NCBI RefSeq assembly: GCF_029433105.1
Contig: NZ_JARNTW010000023.1
Location: 44,607-108,606, forward strand
Length of the DNA stretch: 64,000 nucleotides
DNA from: Runella sp. MFBS21
Lineage (GTDB): Bacteria; Bacteroidota; Bacteroidia; Cytophagales; Spirosomataceae
Reading direction: 5' to 3'
Position numbers and translations under genes: made by a program
Notes under the pieces: model-generated
The model's input: only the letters and a program-made list of their open reading frames with translations
What the model was told of the DNA's origin: nothing
The model's database searches: none
Shown: positions 27,136-35,000 of the stretch, in pieces
How positions within the stretch are numbered: position 1 is the first letter of the stretch
How the letters are laid out: every line of letters begins with the position of its first letter

Positions 27136-28607
27136 GTAACTATTTAGGTACGCAATTTGCATAGCTAATATTATGGAAGAATTGGTCAAAGAAATAGCAG
27201 ACTTGAAGGCGTTGGTAAACCGCTTACTACTTCGTATCGAAGAGTTAGAGGCGGAAAACGCTGACTTGCGCCGTCAACTTGGCCAAAACTCATCAAACTC
27301 CCATAAACCACCCTGCAGTGAAGGCTACGCAAAGAAGCCTCTTATCAAACCAGCCCTATCCAAACCGGCAGGCAAAAAGCCCGGAGGGCAACACGGTCAT
27401 CCAGGCAAAACTCTACAATTAGTAGATCATCCAGATCAAATTCATACCCATCAGGCCACGCATTGTTCTAGTTGTGGACTTACCCTCCAAGGTGAAGGAC
27501 AAGTGGTTGCCCGTCGCCAAGTTTTTGATTTACCTCCCACTGCTATGTGGGTAAGCGAACACCAAGTAGTGGTTCATCGTTGCCAATGCGGTTGTGAGCA
27601 AACAGGCCAATTTCCTTCTGATGTAGCGGCACCGGTACAATATGGCCCGCGTATTCATGCTCAAAGTATTGTGCTCAACCTTGACTATCGTTTGCCTTTT
27701 GCCAAGATAAGCCAGCTATGGGCTGATTTGACAGGCTATGCCTACAATCCGGCCACGTTGGCAAGTGCTCAAACCAAGCTTTATGAGCAGTTGACTCCGA
27801 TAGAGGCTCAAATCAAAGAACAACTCAAAGCGGCGTCTGTCTGCCATTTTGACGAAACAGGACTGCGGGTTGGTGGTGGTCTAAAATGGCTTCATTCAGC
27901 AAGCAATGAGCAATACACCCACTTTTTTGTTCATCATAAACGGGGTCAGGAAGCTCTTTTGTCGCAGGAAAGTATTTTTCCTGAGTGTATCAATTGGACA
28001 ATCCATGACTGTTGGGCATCCTATTTTACGGTAGGTAAAGGGCGACATAGTCTCTGTGGAGCGCATTTATTACGAGAACTGCAAGCGCTCATTGAGCAAG
28101 GAGGTCAGTGGGCTAAAGCCATGCACGACTACTTGATGGCTGCCTATGAAGCAACTGGGCCGATTGGTCTTGACCAACAGGCACATTGGCGAGTGCACTA
28201 CCACCAAATTTGCCAGCAGGCAGACCTGGAAGAACATCCTGTCATTGCCTTTTTCAAACCAAATGGTCGTCAGAGTAAACCTAAAAGAAGCAAAGGGCGC
28301 AACTTGTTGCAGCGGTTGATTCGACACCAAGAGGCTGTTTTAGCATTTGCTCGCACCGGCGACCCGGTTTGAGTCGGGCGTACCATTTACGAATAACCAA
28401 GCCGAGCGGGATTTAAGAACTGCTAAGGTCAATCGGAGCGCCGAAGCGACAAAAAATCAGTAACTGCTTTCGTCGTACCAGCGGGGCTAACGCCTACGCC
28501 CGTATGGCGAGCTTTATCTCTACAATTCGCAAAATGAACCGCAACATTATGAACAATATTGAGAATGTTCTAATGGGAAACTTCGAGTGGGCTACCTAAA
28601 TAATTAC
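27136..28607 (+). mobile_element. IS66-family insertion sequence (1472 bp)
   Basis: Imperfect terminal inverted repeats: left GTAACTATTTAGGTAC, right (complement) GTAATTATTTAGGTAG. They are flanked by a perfect 8-bp target duplication GAACATTT at 27128-27135 and 28608-28615, the length typical of IS66. Only a tnpC-type transposase gene is present; no tnpA/tnpB accessory genes. Removing the IS plus one duplication restores the flank repeat seen in the other units, proving insertion into an existing cassette flank. Confidence 0.93.
27173..28599 (+). pseudogene. IS66 transposase (TnpC type), disrupted near the C-terminus
   Basis: The intact part (27173-28372, 399 codons) has the coiled-coil leader (LVNRLLLRIEELEAENADLR), the QNSSNSHKPP box, a zinc-ribbon CSSCG..CQCGC and catalytic-core motifs (FDETGLRVGG, HDCWASYF, GAHLLREL). 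A TGA at 28370 then interrupts. The expected tail continues in other frames: PFTNNQAERDLRTAK from 28383 and ISNCFRRTSGANAYARMASF from 28456 to a stop at 28597. Two GC-rich insertions (13 or 16 bp near 28367-28382 and 16 bp at 28433-28448) cause the shifts. Catalytic Glu of NQAERDLR is lost, so the copy should be inactive. Confidence 0.88.
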
Positions 28608-28632
28608 GAACATTTTTAACTCAAAACCTACA

Positions 28633-28651
28633 GCCTAGTTTAGGCTTTTTT
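28633..28651 (+). terminator. Hairpin with T-tract in flank repeat
   Basis: GCCTA-GTT-TAGGC followed by six T. It belongs to the flank repeat (other copies read GCCTA-TTT-TAGGC without the long T run) and also contains the stop codon of the minus-strand lipoprotein gene. Confidence 0.5.
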
Positions 28652-29153
28652 GTTTATAATTATTGATATTTAATGAAGAATATGAATCATGAAAGCAAAA
28701 GGTCTTGACTTCTTTCCCTCGTATCACTTGGGTAATAAAAGTTCGATAACCCCCTAAAATTTTATGTTTGTCTATTGTTGTTGTATCGAACTGTTCTACA
28801 TTGGTTTTATAACGATTATTCCATAAATTGTAATTTAGAACCGTATCTTTAAAGATTTCAGTTTCTCTTTTATATTCATAAACCACATTTCTTTTTGAAG
28901 TCCATATATTACCCCATACTTCTAAACTTGGCTCGCCAATTCTTTCAATCAAAAATAATGTATCACAAGGAAAAATTATTTTAGAATATTTTGACAATAT
29001 ATCGTTCCTTGTCCATTTTGCACTGTTAGCAAAACCTTTTCCAACCACATTTTGCCTTTTAAAAATATTCGTTGATACAACACTTTTTTGTGTTTGACAA
29101 GCAACAACTATTACTATAAAGAGTGTAATTATATTTGAATAACCGCTTTTCAT
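28635..29153 (-). CDS. Lipoprotein, candidate immunity protein of unit 2
   Basis: 172 residues with a signal peptide and lipobox VVAC at ~19, so an exported lipoprotein; no known family. It starts 2 bp after the RHS tip with the HExxH domain ends, the usual toxin-then-immunity order. A periplasm-facing lipoprotein would fit a toxin acting in the envelope. Its stop lies inside the flank-repeat hairpin, so the C-terminus may have been altered by the recombination that placed the flank there. Confidence 0.65.
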   Translation of the reverse strand: MKSGYSNIITLFIVIVVACQTQKSVVSTNIFKRQNVVGKGFANSAKWTRNDILSKYSKIIFPCDTLFLIERIGEPSLEVWGNIWTSKRNVVYEYKRETEIFKDTVLNYNLWNNRYKTNVEQFDTTTIDKHKILGGYRTFITQVIRGKEVKTFCFHDSYSSLNINNYKQKSLN

Positions 29154-29155
29154 TT

Positions 29156-30082
29156 TTATCTGTATTTAACCTTTGAATAAATTAAACTTCTTCCTTTTTT
29201 GTCAACTATTGGGTTTAATGGATCAGGTACAAACACCTTAGGTGATATTTCTATAACCCCATAATGTGTTCTCAAAGGAAGTCCATTTTCAGATCTAAAT
29301 TGATTTTCACGATGAGTTGAGTATTTCTCTGCTTCTAAATAGTTGATTGTACCCACCCAAGTTTTATTTTTATTCAGCGTACCTTTTAAATGGTCTTCTG
29401 TATGAGCTAATTCATGTCCTAAACTTATATAAGATGGTGATTTAGCTAAGCCATTTACCCCTCCCTCAGTTGGGATATCTGCTTTACTATTAGGATTAAA
29501 CCCTACCGTATGCGTATTATCATCATATTGATTACCACCCTGCGCAATACTTACCACTTGGGCATCATTTGAAAGAAAATCAATCATTTGCCTGCCCTCT
29601 TTTCCTAATCCTAAACGAGCTAAGGCACTTCCTACTTGATTAATGAATTTATCGCCACCTGTATAAGCTGTTCCATCTGCATTGTAGAAATTATATCCGC
29701 CTTGTTGAGTATAACCATAATGCACCCTTTGTTCTTGGCTATTTGTATCAAAATAATTGATTACCAAACTATCGCCATTCATATCGGTATATCTCAGCGG
29801 ATTACCACCAAAGGCAGAATAGGGGGAAAGGTTAAAATATTTATCGGCGAATCTATCGGAGCGGTTCCAGTGAACAGCAGCAGGGTCATACATTCTATTT
29901 CCGAAGTCATACCAACCAAGTTCGGGTATTTCCTCTTGCCCTTGAAACTTAAATTTAAGCTCAGGATTCCCCTCTGTTTCAATACCCACCAAATTCCAAC
30001 CCCAAGGGTCGTACCGGGGTCGCGTCCGACTGGTTTTCCTGTACAATGGCAGGAGGGTCGTTGGTAATGGATAAATTGTCAA
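29156..30082 (-). CDS. RHS tip with HExxH (M91/NleD-like) metallopeptidase domain (unit 2)
   Basis: 308 codons from a TTG; the real RHS part begins at YDPWGWNLVGIETEG (~residue 24), and the preceding residues are an out-of-frame artefact. RHS core end to ~95 (RMYDPAAVHWNRSD, NPLRYTDMNGDSL). The toxin domain has YISLGHELAHTEDH, a zinc-binding HExxH, and then YSTHRENQFRSENGLPLRTHYG, matching the ENxxR..xGLPxR pattern of M91 effector-type peptidases. The RHS shell just upstream (30033-30152) is shifted out of frame. Toxin frame itself is intact. Confidence 0.75.
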   Translation of the reverse strand: MTIYPLPTTLLPLYRKTSRTRPRYDPWGWNLVGIETEGNPELKFKFQGQEEIPELGWYDFGNRMYDPAAVHWNRSDRFADKYFNLSPYSAFGGNPLRYTDMNGDSLVINYFDTNSQEQRVHYGYTQQGGYNFYNADGTAYTGGDKFINQVGSALARLGLGKEGRQMIDFLSNDAQVVSIAQGGNQYDDNTHTVGFNPNSKADIPTEGGVNGLAKSPSYISLGHELAHTEDHLKGTLNKNKTWVGTINYLEAEKYSTHRENQFRSENGLPLRTHYGVIEISPKVFVPDPLNPIVDKKGRSLIYSKVKYR

Positions 30083-30152
30083 AGTACGCCGCCGTACGCT
30101 TGGATCTGTTGACTACATTTACCTGCAAGGTAGCGTTCTGCGGGGCTACAGG
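30033..30152 (-). pseudogene. Remnant of RHS core, out of frame with the tip
   Basis: The minus strand encodes ATLQVNVVNRSKRTAAYFDN then LSITNDPPAIVQEN, the standard RHS segment that directly precedes (H)YDPWGWNLVGIE. Here a GC-rich net 16-bp insertion (GTCGGACGCG.. at ~30014-30032) follows QEN and shifts the frame. This is the only unit that keeps shell sequence upstream of the anchor; upstream of 30152 it changes to unrelated sequence and the flank repeat. Confidence 0.7.
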
Positions 30153-30191
30153 ATGACATTACCTGCTACCTCGCTCGCACCCTTTTAGATT

Positions 30192-30300
30192 ACATTTCAA
30201 AGAACATTTCTATCTCAAAACCTACAGCCTGCTTCGCGCTTTGATACAGGTTATAGGCACTCACCGTATCACAGACTCTCCAGTTATTTTTAGTAAGCAG
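30192..30300 (-). repeat. Cassette flank repeat, unit 2 (diverged)
   Basis: ACATTTCAAAGAACATTT, then CTCAAAACCTACAGCCTGC and a TATAGGC-CTCACCGTATCACAG-CTC-TTATTTTTAGTA series matches the flanks at 31.8 and 33.4 kb with several differences. The hairpin arms are partly replaced by a GC-rich TTCGCGC. Confidence 0.7.
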
Positions 30301-30371
30301 TCTTTACTAGGAAGACAAAGCACAACGGTAAGCCTGTGCTTCTCAGAAGACTACAGTGAATTGGGGAAAAC

Positions 30372-30818
30372 CTACTCTTCAATTTTCTTTTTAAGAAAAT
30401 CGAAGAAATCATTTGCGTATTTATCCCCTGTTATATCACAGTAAACTGGTGCTTCTCCATTAACATCAATTTGTGATAAATCAAAATAATATGTTTCCCC
30501 TTGATCATTCTCTTGTATTACTAATTGATGGATAGAAAAGCCTAAGTTCTTCCTGTTTAATTCATTCATATAAACAATATCGCCTCCTACTACTGTATCA
30601 AAATCAATTTCATAAATACTATATATTTCATTTCCGTGAATTTCCCCACCTCCGTAATTTTTAAGCCACCAAATATATGAAGGAGGAAATTGAACCTTCA
30701 ATCGTTCTTGCGCTCTTTTGACCCATTCATCAGAAGCCCCATTCCCAAATTCTCCAAATTGAGCTATATTCTCATTCGAAGCTATTATTTTAACAATTTC
30801 ATAATATCTATTTTCCAT
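30372..30818 (-). CDS. SMI1/KNR4 (SUKH) family immunity protein
   Basis: 148 residues. SUKH signature: helix W(VK)RAQERLKVQFPPSYIWWL, then KNYGGGEIHGNEIYSIYEID and a C-terminal helix (ANDFFDFLKKKI). SUKH proteins are the commonest immunity family of polymorphic toxin systems and bind nuclease toxins. Starts 6 bp after the GHH nuclease pseudogene ends. Its frame is intact although the toxin is broken. Confidence 0.88.
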   Translation of the reverse strand: MENRYYEIVKIIASNENIAQFGEFGNGASDEWVKRAQERLKVQFPPSYIWWLKNYGGGEIHGNEIYSIYEIDFDTVVGGDIVYMNELNRKNLGFSIHQLVIQENDQGETYYFDLSQIDVNGEAPVYCDITGDKYANDFFDFLKKKIEE

Positions 30819-30824
30819 TGTATT

Positions 30825-31728
30825 TTATTCTTTAAAATCATTAGATCTATTTATCCAATAATTGCTTCTCCAAGAGTTAAATTCATCTCGTTTAATACCG
30901 GATGGAATGGTATTGGGATTTATATCTATAACCTTATGGTTTTTTTGTGGAAAGTTTGCGTAATTTCTGCCATGCCTGCACCATCTTTTTGAATCAGATG
31001 ATGTAAATTTACTGTTTTCCATCATTTCCTACCGGTGCCCTTCCTGATGCCATCCGTTCAATGTTATTGCCAGTAATAACTTTTCCATTTTCTTTCCACG
31101 AACCAACTTGGGAAGGGTTAAAAATATCATCTCTTTGAAAAACTTTCACATTATCAAATACTGAAACTTTTTGCCAAAATTTATTCCCTTCTACAAAATT
31201 GTTAGTTAAGTATAAGGCTTCTCCAATAGTATTACCAACTCGTTTAATAGCGCTTCCACTAACATAAGGAATCGCAGCCCCTCCAGCCGCAAATATTTTG
31301 TCCAACACAGATGCTTTTGTACCGTCAATATTAACAGCATTATTGCCTCTTGTAATGGTAGTTGCTAAAACGGTTACATCATTTATATCGGTGAGTGAGA
31401 GTAAGTTTCCTGCTATACCACCATAATATTCATTTTTTTGCTTTACTGTCGCACTTTTGAGATGCATAGCATCCCCATACATCACAGCACTAACAGCCTC
31501 TAATCCCTCCAATTCAATACGAGCAGTTACTTTATTCTCACTAAAAGCATAAGTAGAATTGTGTACATACTTTTCACTTAATGGATCTACAGAAATAAAA
31601 CGCCCAATGGCAGGGTCATGTAAACGCCATTTAAAATGAGCATAATTAATCTCTAATTCATCTAATTTTTCTTGTCCCTGAAACTGCCACTTGTGCTCCG
31701 CATCACCCTCCGTCTCAATACCCACCAA
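30825..31728 (-). pseudogene. RHS tip with GHH nuclease toxin, two frameshifts (unit 3)
   Basis: Open piece 31009-31728 starts at a TTG (NLVGIETEG anchor), contains the RHS end (RLHDPAIGRFISVDPLSEKY) and a linker with NIERMASGRAPVGNDGK. The nuclease core continues in the next frame as VNLHHLIQKDGAGMAEITQT, a Tox-GHH (HNH/EndoVII fold) motif. A second shift near 30930 leads to NPNTIPSGIKRDEFNSWRSN and a stop at 30825. A 1-bp loss and a 2-bp gain explain both shifts. The toxin cannot be made as one chain. Confidence 0.82.
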
Positions 31729-31870
31729 ATTCCAACCCCAAGGCGCTACAGGCTACTCTTTTCTCACATTTCAAAGAACATTTTTAACTCAAAACCTATG
31801 GCGTATTTTAGGCTTTGAAGCAGGTTTATAGGCTCTCACCAAGTCACAGAAACTCTGTTTATTTTTAGTA
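31729..31870 (-). repeat. Cassette flank repeat, unit 3
   Basis: About 140 bp nearly identical to 33343-33484. It includes the hairpin GCGTATTTTAGGC, CTTTGAAGCAGGTTTATAGG and CTCACC-AGTCACAGA. It is non-coding in all frames and joins directly to the RHS anchor. A 9-bp stem CGTAGTCTT-C-AAGACTACG follows at 31871-31889. The stretch 31890-32025 is AT-rich with no recognisable feature. Confidence 0.85.
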
Positions 31871-32025
31871 CGTAGTCTTCAAGACTACGCACAAATTTTG
31901 AATAAAATTTATATCTCAACTCCCATCTATAAAGTATTGCCATACCAAATACGCTAACGAATTATAGATAAAACTCGTTTTGAAAATCTAATTTAACCTT
32001 AGCCTTTCCAACGGTAAATCCAACT

Positions 32026-32454
32026 TCAAATTTTTTTTATTGCTCTTCGTAAGCAATCTAATATATACTCCTCTCTATTAGAATATTTATAAAAATCAAC
32101 ATCAAGAGTCCAGAAATTTGCAATTATTTTATCACAGTGTTCGTCGTCATAAGTAAACTGCTCCTTATCTATCCCCCAAGGCACTATATGTGCTGTTGGT
32201 ATAGGAATAGGAATCGTTATCTCTTTAATTTTATCAGCAGAATAAGAGCCGAATTTATTTTTCGAAACAAGTAGTTTCTTTCCAGTGCTATAAGTTGCCC
32301 TAAATTGAATTACCCAATCATTTTGGATTGAAAAATTGTTTTTTTCTAGAGCATTATCTATTTCTTGCTTTAACAATTTGCTTATTTTAATTGAGTCAAA
32401 ACCCACATCTAAAAAGTGAGATATATATGAAGTATGTGTTATTCTGGATTCCAT
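32026..32454 (-). CDS. Candidate immunity protein of unit 4, family unknown
   Basis: 142 residues, soluble, no signal. I do not recognise the family. It begins 3 bp after the terminal stop of the GIY-YIG-like toxin pseudogene (32458), the immunity position. Aromatic residues are spread through the chain and it has an unusual PIPIPTAHIVPWG segment. Its frame is intact. Confidence 0.6.
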   Translation of the reverse strand: MESRITHTSYISHFLDVGFDSIKISKLLKQEIDNALEKNNFSIQNDWVIQFRATYSTGKKLLVSKNKFGSYSADKIKEITIPIPIPTAHIVPWGIDKEQFTYDDEHCDKIIANFWTLDVDFYKYSNREEYILDCLRRAIKKI

Positions 32455-32457
32455 ATC

Positions 32458-33342
32458 TTAGTGATTATAATATTTTTTATCTTTTTCTTTGTTTAATGGA
32501 TGAGCATCTGGATTATTTTTTCTTTAATCTCTTACTCTAGCAGCCTCTGCTTCTTTGGCTTGTTTAGTTGTTACTGAGCCTAAATCTTGAACTTTCTCGG
32601 CGGTAGCTCCTGGATGTATTTTTTGTGCTTTTCGCTCACTATGTTTCATTCTTACTGGATCTCCTAAAGCTGTAGTCCTGTTAGCATCTGCTTTACCTAC
32701 TTTTAATAAAAGCCCATCTTCAGCTTTAATTTCATATAGAATAAAATTCCCAATAGTATCGTTTGAATTTTTGTTAATAGTACTTTTAATAATTTCATTA
32801 GCAGGAGACTTTCCACCTGCGACTTTAGCTAAAAGACTACCCGCAGGTCCACTACTAGGGATTGCTGTAGCAATGTCTAAAACCCCGAGAGCAGCGGAAA
32901 CATGTTTATTATCTTCAATCGGCACAAGTTTGCCATTCCGTCCATTTTCATCCTAGGTATATTGAATTCTTTGGACTTTAATATCATCAGAAAATAAAGA
33001 GCCTATATAAGTTCCAACAGTGACAATACCTGAAGTAACCTGGTCTCTAATACCCCAATAAAGATTCTCCACGACTGACATGCTATTTCTAGGAGGGCAA
33101 CCTATACAGTTTCCATTGGGGTCACTAAGCCTTACAGGATTATTCCATCCATACTGATAAGTACTTAAACTCTCCTGTCCTTGGGCATCCGGCAGAGGAT
33201 CCACACTATGAAACCTTCCCAATACACTCTCATAACCACGGGCTTTGAGGTCGTACCAATCAAGCCCTAAATCCTCAATCTTTTCACGGTCAAGGTACTG
33301 CCATTGATGCTCAGGATTCCCCTCCGTCTCAATACCCACCAA
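32458..33342 (-). pseudogene. RHS tip with GIY-YIG-like toxin, two in-frame stops (unit 4)
   Basis: One continuous reading frame of ~295 codons broken by TAG at 32953 and TAA at 32524. Piece 1 (32953-33342): RHS anchor (TTG start), WYDLKARGYESVLGRFHSVD core and linker. Piece 2 (32524-32925 and its unstarted lead-in): pretoxin helix and FILYEIKAEDGLLLKVGKAD..R, a pattern like the GIY-YIG/URI nuclease core, then KQAKEAEAARVRD. After the second stop the frame continues KNNPDAHPLNKEKDKKYYNH. The nuclease assignment is tentative; the point mutations are clear. Confidence 0.72.
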
Positions 33343-33484
33343 ATTCCAACCCCAAGGCGCTACAGGCTACTCTTTTCTCACATTTCAAAGAACATTGTTA
33401 ACTCAAAACCTATGGCCTATTTTAGGCTTTGAAGCAGGTTTATAGGCTCTCACCGGGTCATAGATACTCAGGTTATTTTTAGTA
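33343..33484 (-). repeat. Cassette flank repeat, unit 4
   Basis: Matches 31729-31870 almost base for base, from GGCGCTACAGGCTACTC through GCCTATTTTAGGC to TTATTTTTAGTACGT. It ends 2 bp before the Imm53 stop codon, so the flank is what separates one immunity gene from the next tip. Confidence 0.88.
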
Positions 33485-33486
33485 CG

Positions 33487-33780
33487 TCAATCTGTACTCT
33501 CTACTATTTCTTTAAACTTTTTGATTAATGTTTCAAGTTTTGTAGGGTCTCCAAAAGCTTCATATTTTCCATTCAGAATTTTATAACCATACCAATCTGT
33601 TTCGCCATTTTCAAAATTTTGCATTTCTATTTCTAAATCTTGGAACTGTGTATATATTAAATCTATTTCTAAATACCAACCTGGATTATCAACAGTTGTA
33701 ATACTAATTCTATATTGGTGTTCCCAATCACCATCACAGTGCGATTGATACCATTCTTGTAACCATTGTAACATATTCAT
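33487..33780 (-). CDS. Imm53-family immunity protein, without its toxin
   Basis: 97 residues. The N-terminus MLQWLQEWYQSHCDGDWEH and later TTVDNPGWYLEIDLI match Imm53, a polymorphic-toxin immunity family. No toxin tip precedes it: the ATG lies in the target site of a MITE (33786-33976), and a diverged flank repeat follows directly beyond that. It is thus an orphan immunity gene; the MITE may have replaced its promoter. Confidence 0.82.
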   Translation of the reverse strand: MNMLQWLQEWYQSHCDGDWEHQYRISITTVDNPGWYLEIDLIYTQFQDLEIEMQNFENGETDWYGYKILNGKYEAFGDPTKLETLIKKFKEIVESTD

Positions 33781-33785
33781 ATTTT

Positions 33786-33976
33786 GTAATTATTTAGGTA
33801 CCCTATAAAAAATAAACACCTGATAATAAATTAGTTAACATTGTTAAGCAATTGTATGAAAAATGTCACATTTTTTGAATTTTCGAGGTTCTTTCAAATC
33901 ATAAATTGTACTATTCTAACTAGAAAATGGTCTTTAAATTGTACTTTTTAAGCAAAAAGAGTACCTAAACAGCTAC
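33786..33976. mobile_element. 191-bp IS66-type MITE
   Basis: Ends GTAATTATTTAGGTAC (33786-33801) and GTACCTAAACAGCTAC (33961-33976) are inverted repeats of each other and match the ends of the IS66 copy at 27136-28607. Flanking 8-mers CATATTTT and CATATTCC agree at six positions, consistent with an aged 8-bp target duplication. No ORF inside; A/T-rich. It looks like a non-autonomous element mobilised by an IS66 transposase. Confidence 0.75.
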
Positions 33977-34050
33977 CATATTCCAAAGAATATTTCTATA
34001 TCAAAAACCACAGCCTACTTTAGGATTTAATACATTTTGGCACACCGCTT
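33977..34050 (-). repeat. Diverged cassette flank repeat, unit 5
   Basis: CCAAAGAATATTTCTATATC, AAAAACCACAGCCTACTTTAGG and GGCACACCG correspond to the flank series of the other units. It faces the MITE and the Imm53 gene with no RHS tip in between. The remaining bases to 34155 hold nothing I can identify. Confidence 0.55.
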
Positions 34051-34155
34051 ATTTTCTTTACTTTTATAAAAAACAAACACACAATAGTTTAAATTCCCAG
34101 AACACAACACCGACCCTCCTATATATCTCAATATTTTATATAATTAAGTATTTTA

Positions 34156-34770
34156 TTAGAAATACTTAATTTCTAAGGCTGAAAAATATTTTTCTTTATT
34201 GGTATTATCAAAATCAATTATTTGCACAAAGTATTGATCTTGATAATACCAACAGTGATATAATGTATGAAAATTTCTTATATTTTCCATAGGAATTTGA
34301 GTAGATTTGCCATTTTCAAGAATAAACAATGAATCACTTTGTATTTTAAGAAATATAGCTTTTAAGCTAGCAATCTGAGTTGTCCCCTTTGTCAGCACCT
34401 TATTGTATTTTATTGTAAATTTTTTATTTTTTAAAAATACGCTTTGGCGATTAGGTATTTTTATGTTCATATAAATGCTACTATCTACGCTCATATTAAC
34501 GACTACTGTATCATTTTCAATTTTTTCTATCCAAGTTGGCATATCACTCTGCATTTTTACTTGAATACTATTATTGCTTTTCCGATCTATAATTTTTAAA
34601 TATTGTTCAGCACAATCATCTATCTCATCACAGTTAATAATAATACAGACTGTGTTGTTATTAGGATATATTTGGTATACTTTTTTTTCGTTGATAGGAG
34701 ATTGGTCAGCACAAGAAGTTAGCCAGTAAAAAGAGCCAATAAATAAATAAAAATTATTTTTTAGTACCAT
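34156..34770 (-). CDS. Lipoprotein of unknown function in the island
   Basis: About 204 residues from ATG 34770; an upstream ATG at 34833 would hide the signal. Signal ends at lipobox LTSC, so an envelope lipoprotein. The rest is beta-rich, very AT-rich in codon use and without a recognisable family. By location between toxin/immunity units it might be a further immunity protein of a lost toxin; no sequence evidence for that. Confidence 0.5.
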   Translation of the reverse strand: MVLKNNFYLFIGSFYWLTSCADQSPINEKKVYQIYPNNNTVCIIINCDEIDDCAEQYLKIIDRKSNNSIQVKMQSDMPTWIEKIENDTVVVNMSVDSSIYMNIKIPNRQSVFLKNKKFTIKYNKVLTKGTTQIASLKAIFLKIQSDSLFILENGKSTQIPMENIRNFHTLYHCWYYQDQYFVQIIDFDNTNKEKYFSALEIKYF

Positions 34771-34877
34771 TATAATAAATCTTTTCGAAATATCAATAAA
34801 TTCATTTTTCGTTGTTATACCTTCATATCCCATTCTTTGGAAAAGGTTTGAAGGACCGCGTTCTACATAAGTTGATT

Positions 34878-35000
34878 AAAGTACCCGCGTTCCACACCAC
34901 CAGAGTATGGAGCTAAAAAGCCATTTATTAATCATTAGAGTTGTTTTTTAATTTTCTTTATTTATAAACTATAGTGTGAAAATAGTATTTTAAAATACTG
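34878..35000 (-). repeat. Direct repeat, copy B
   Basis: Partner of 25419-25540. From ATG 34935 it encodes MINKWLFSSILWWCGTRVL and then a stop, so only the signal-peptide start remains. The upstream ~65 bp are conserved in both copies and presumably hold the promoter. The rest of the gap 34834-35142 shows nothing else. Confidence 0.8.

Noticed and set aside
28367..28448. Programmed frameshift in the IS66 transposase
   Set aside because: There is no slippery heptamer at the break, an in-frame TGA comes first, and the shifts are caused by inserted sequence; IS66 tnpC is not known to use frameshifting.
30825..31025. 66-codon minus-strand frame as an independent gene
   Set aside because: Its first half is out-of-frame reading of the GHH nuclease; its second half is the nuclease C-terminus. 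It is part of the pseudogene.
32524..32955. Stop-codon reassignment explaining the in-frame TAG/TAA
   Set aside because: Many genes in the window end at TAG or TAA in the normal way.
27000..34100. CRISPR array suggested by regularly recurring repeats
   Set aside because: Repeats are 110-140 bp and spaced by 1.5-3 kb with genes between, unlike CRISPR.
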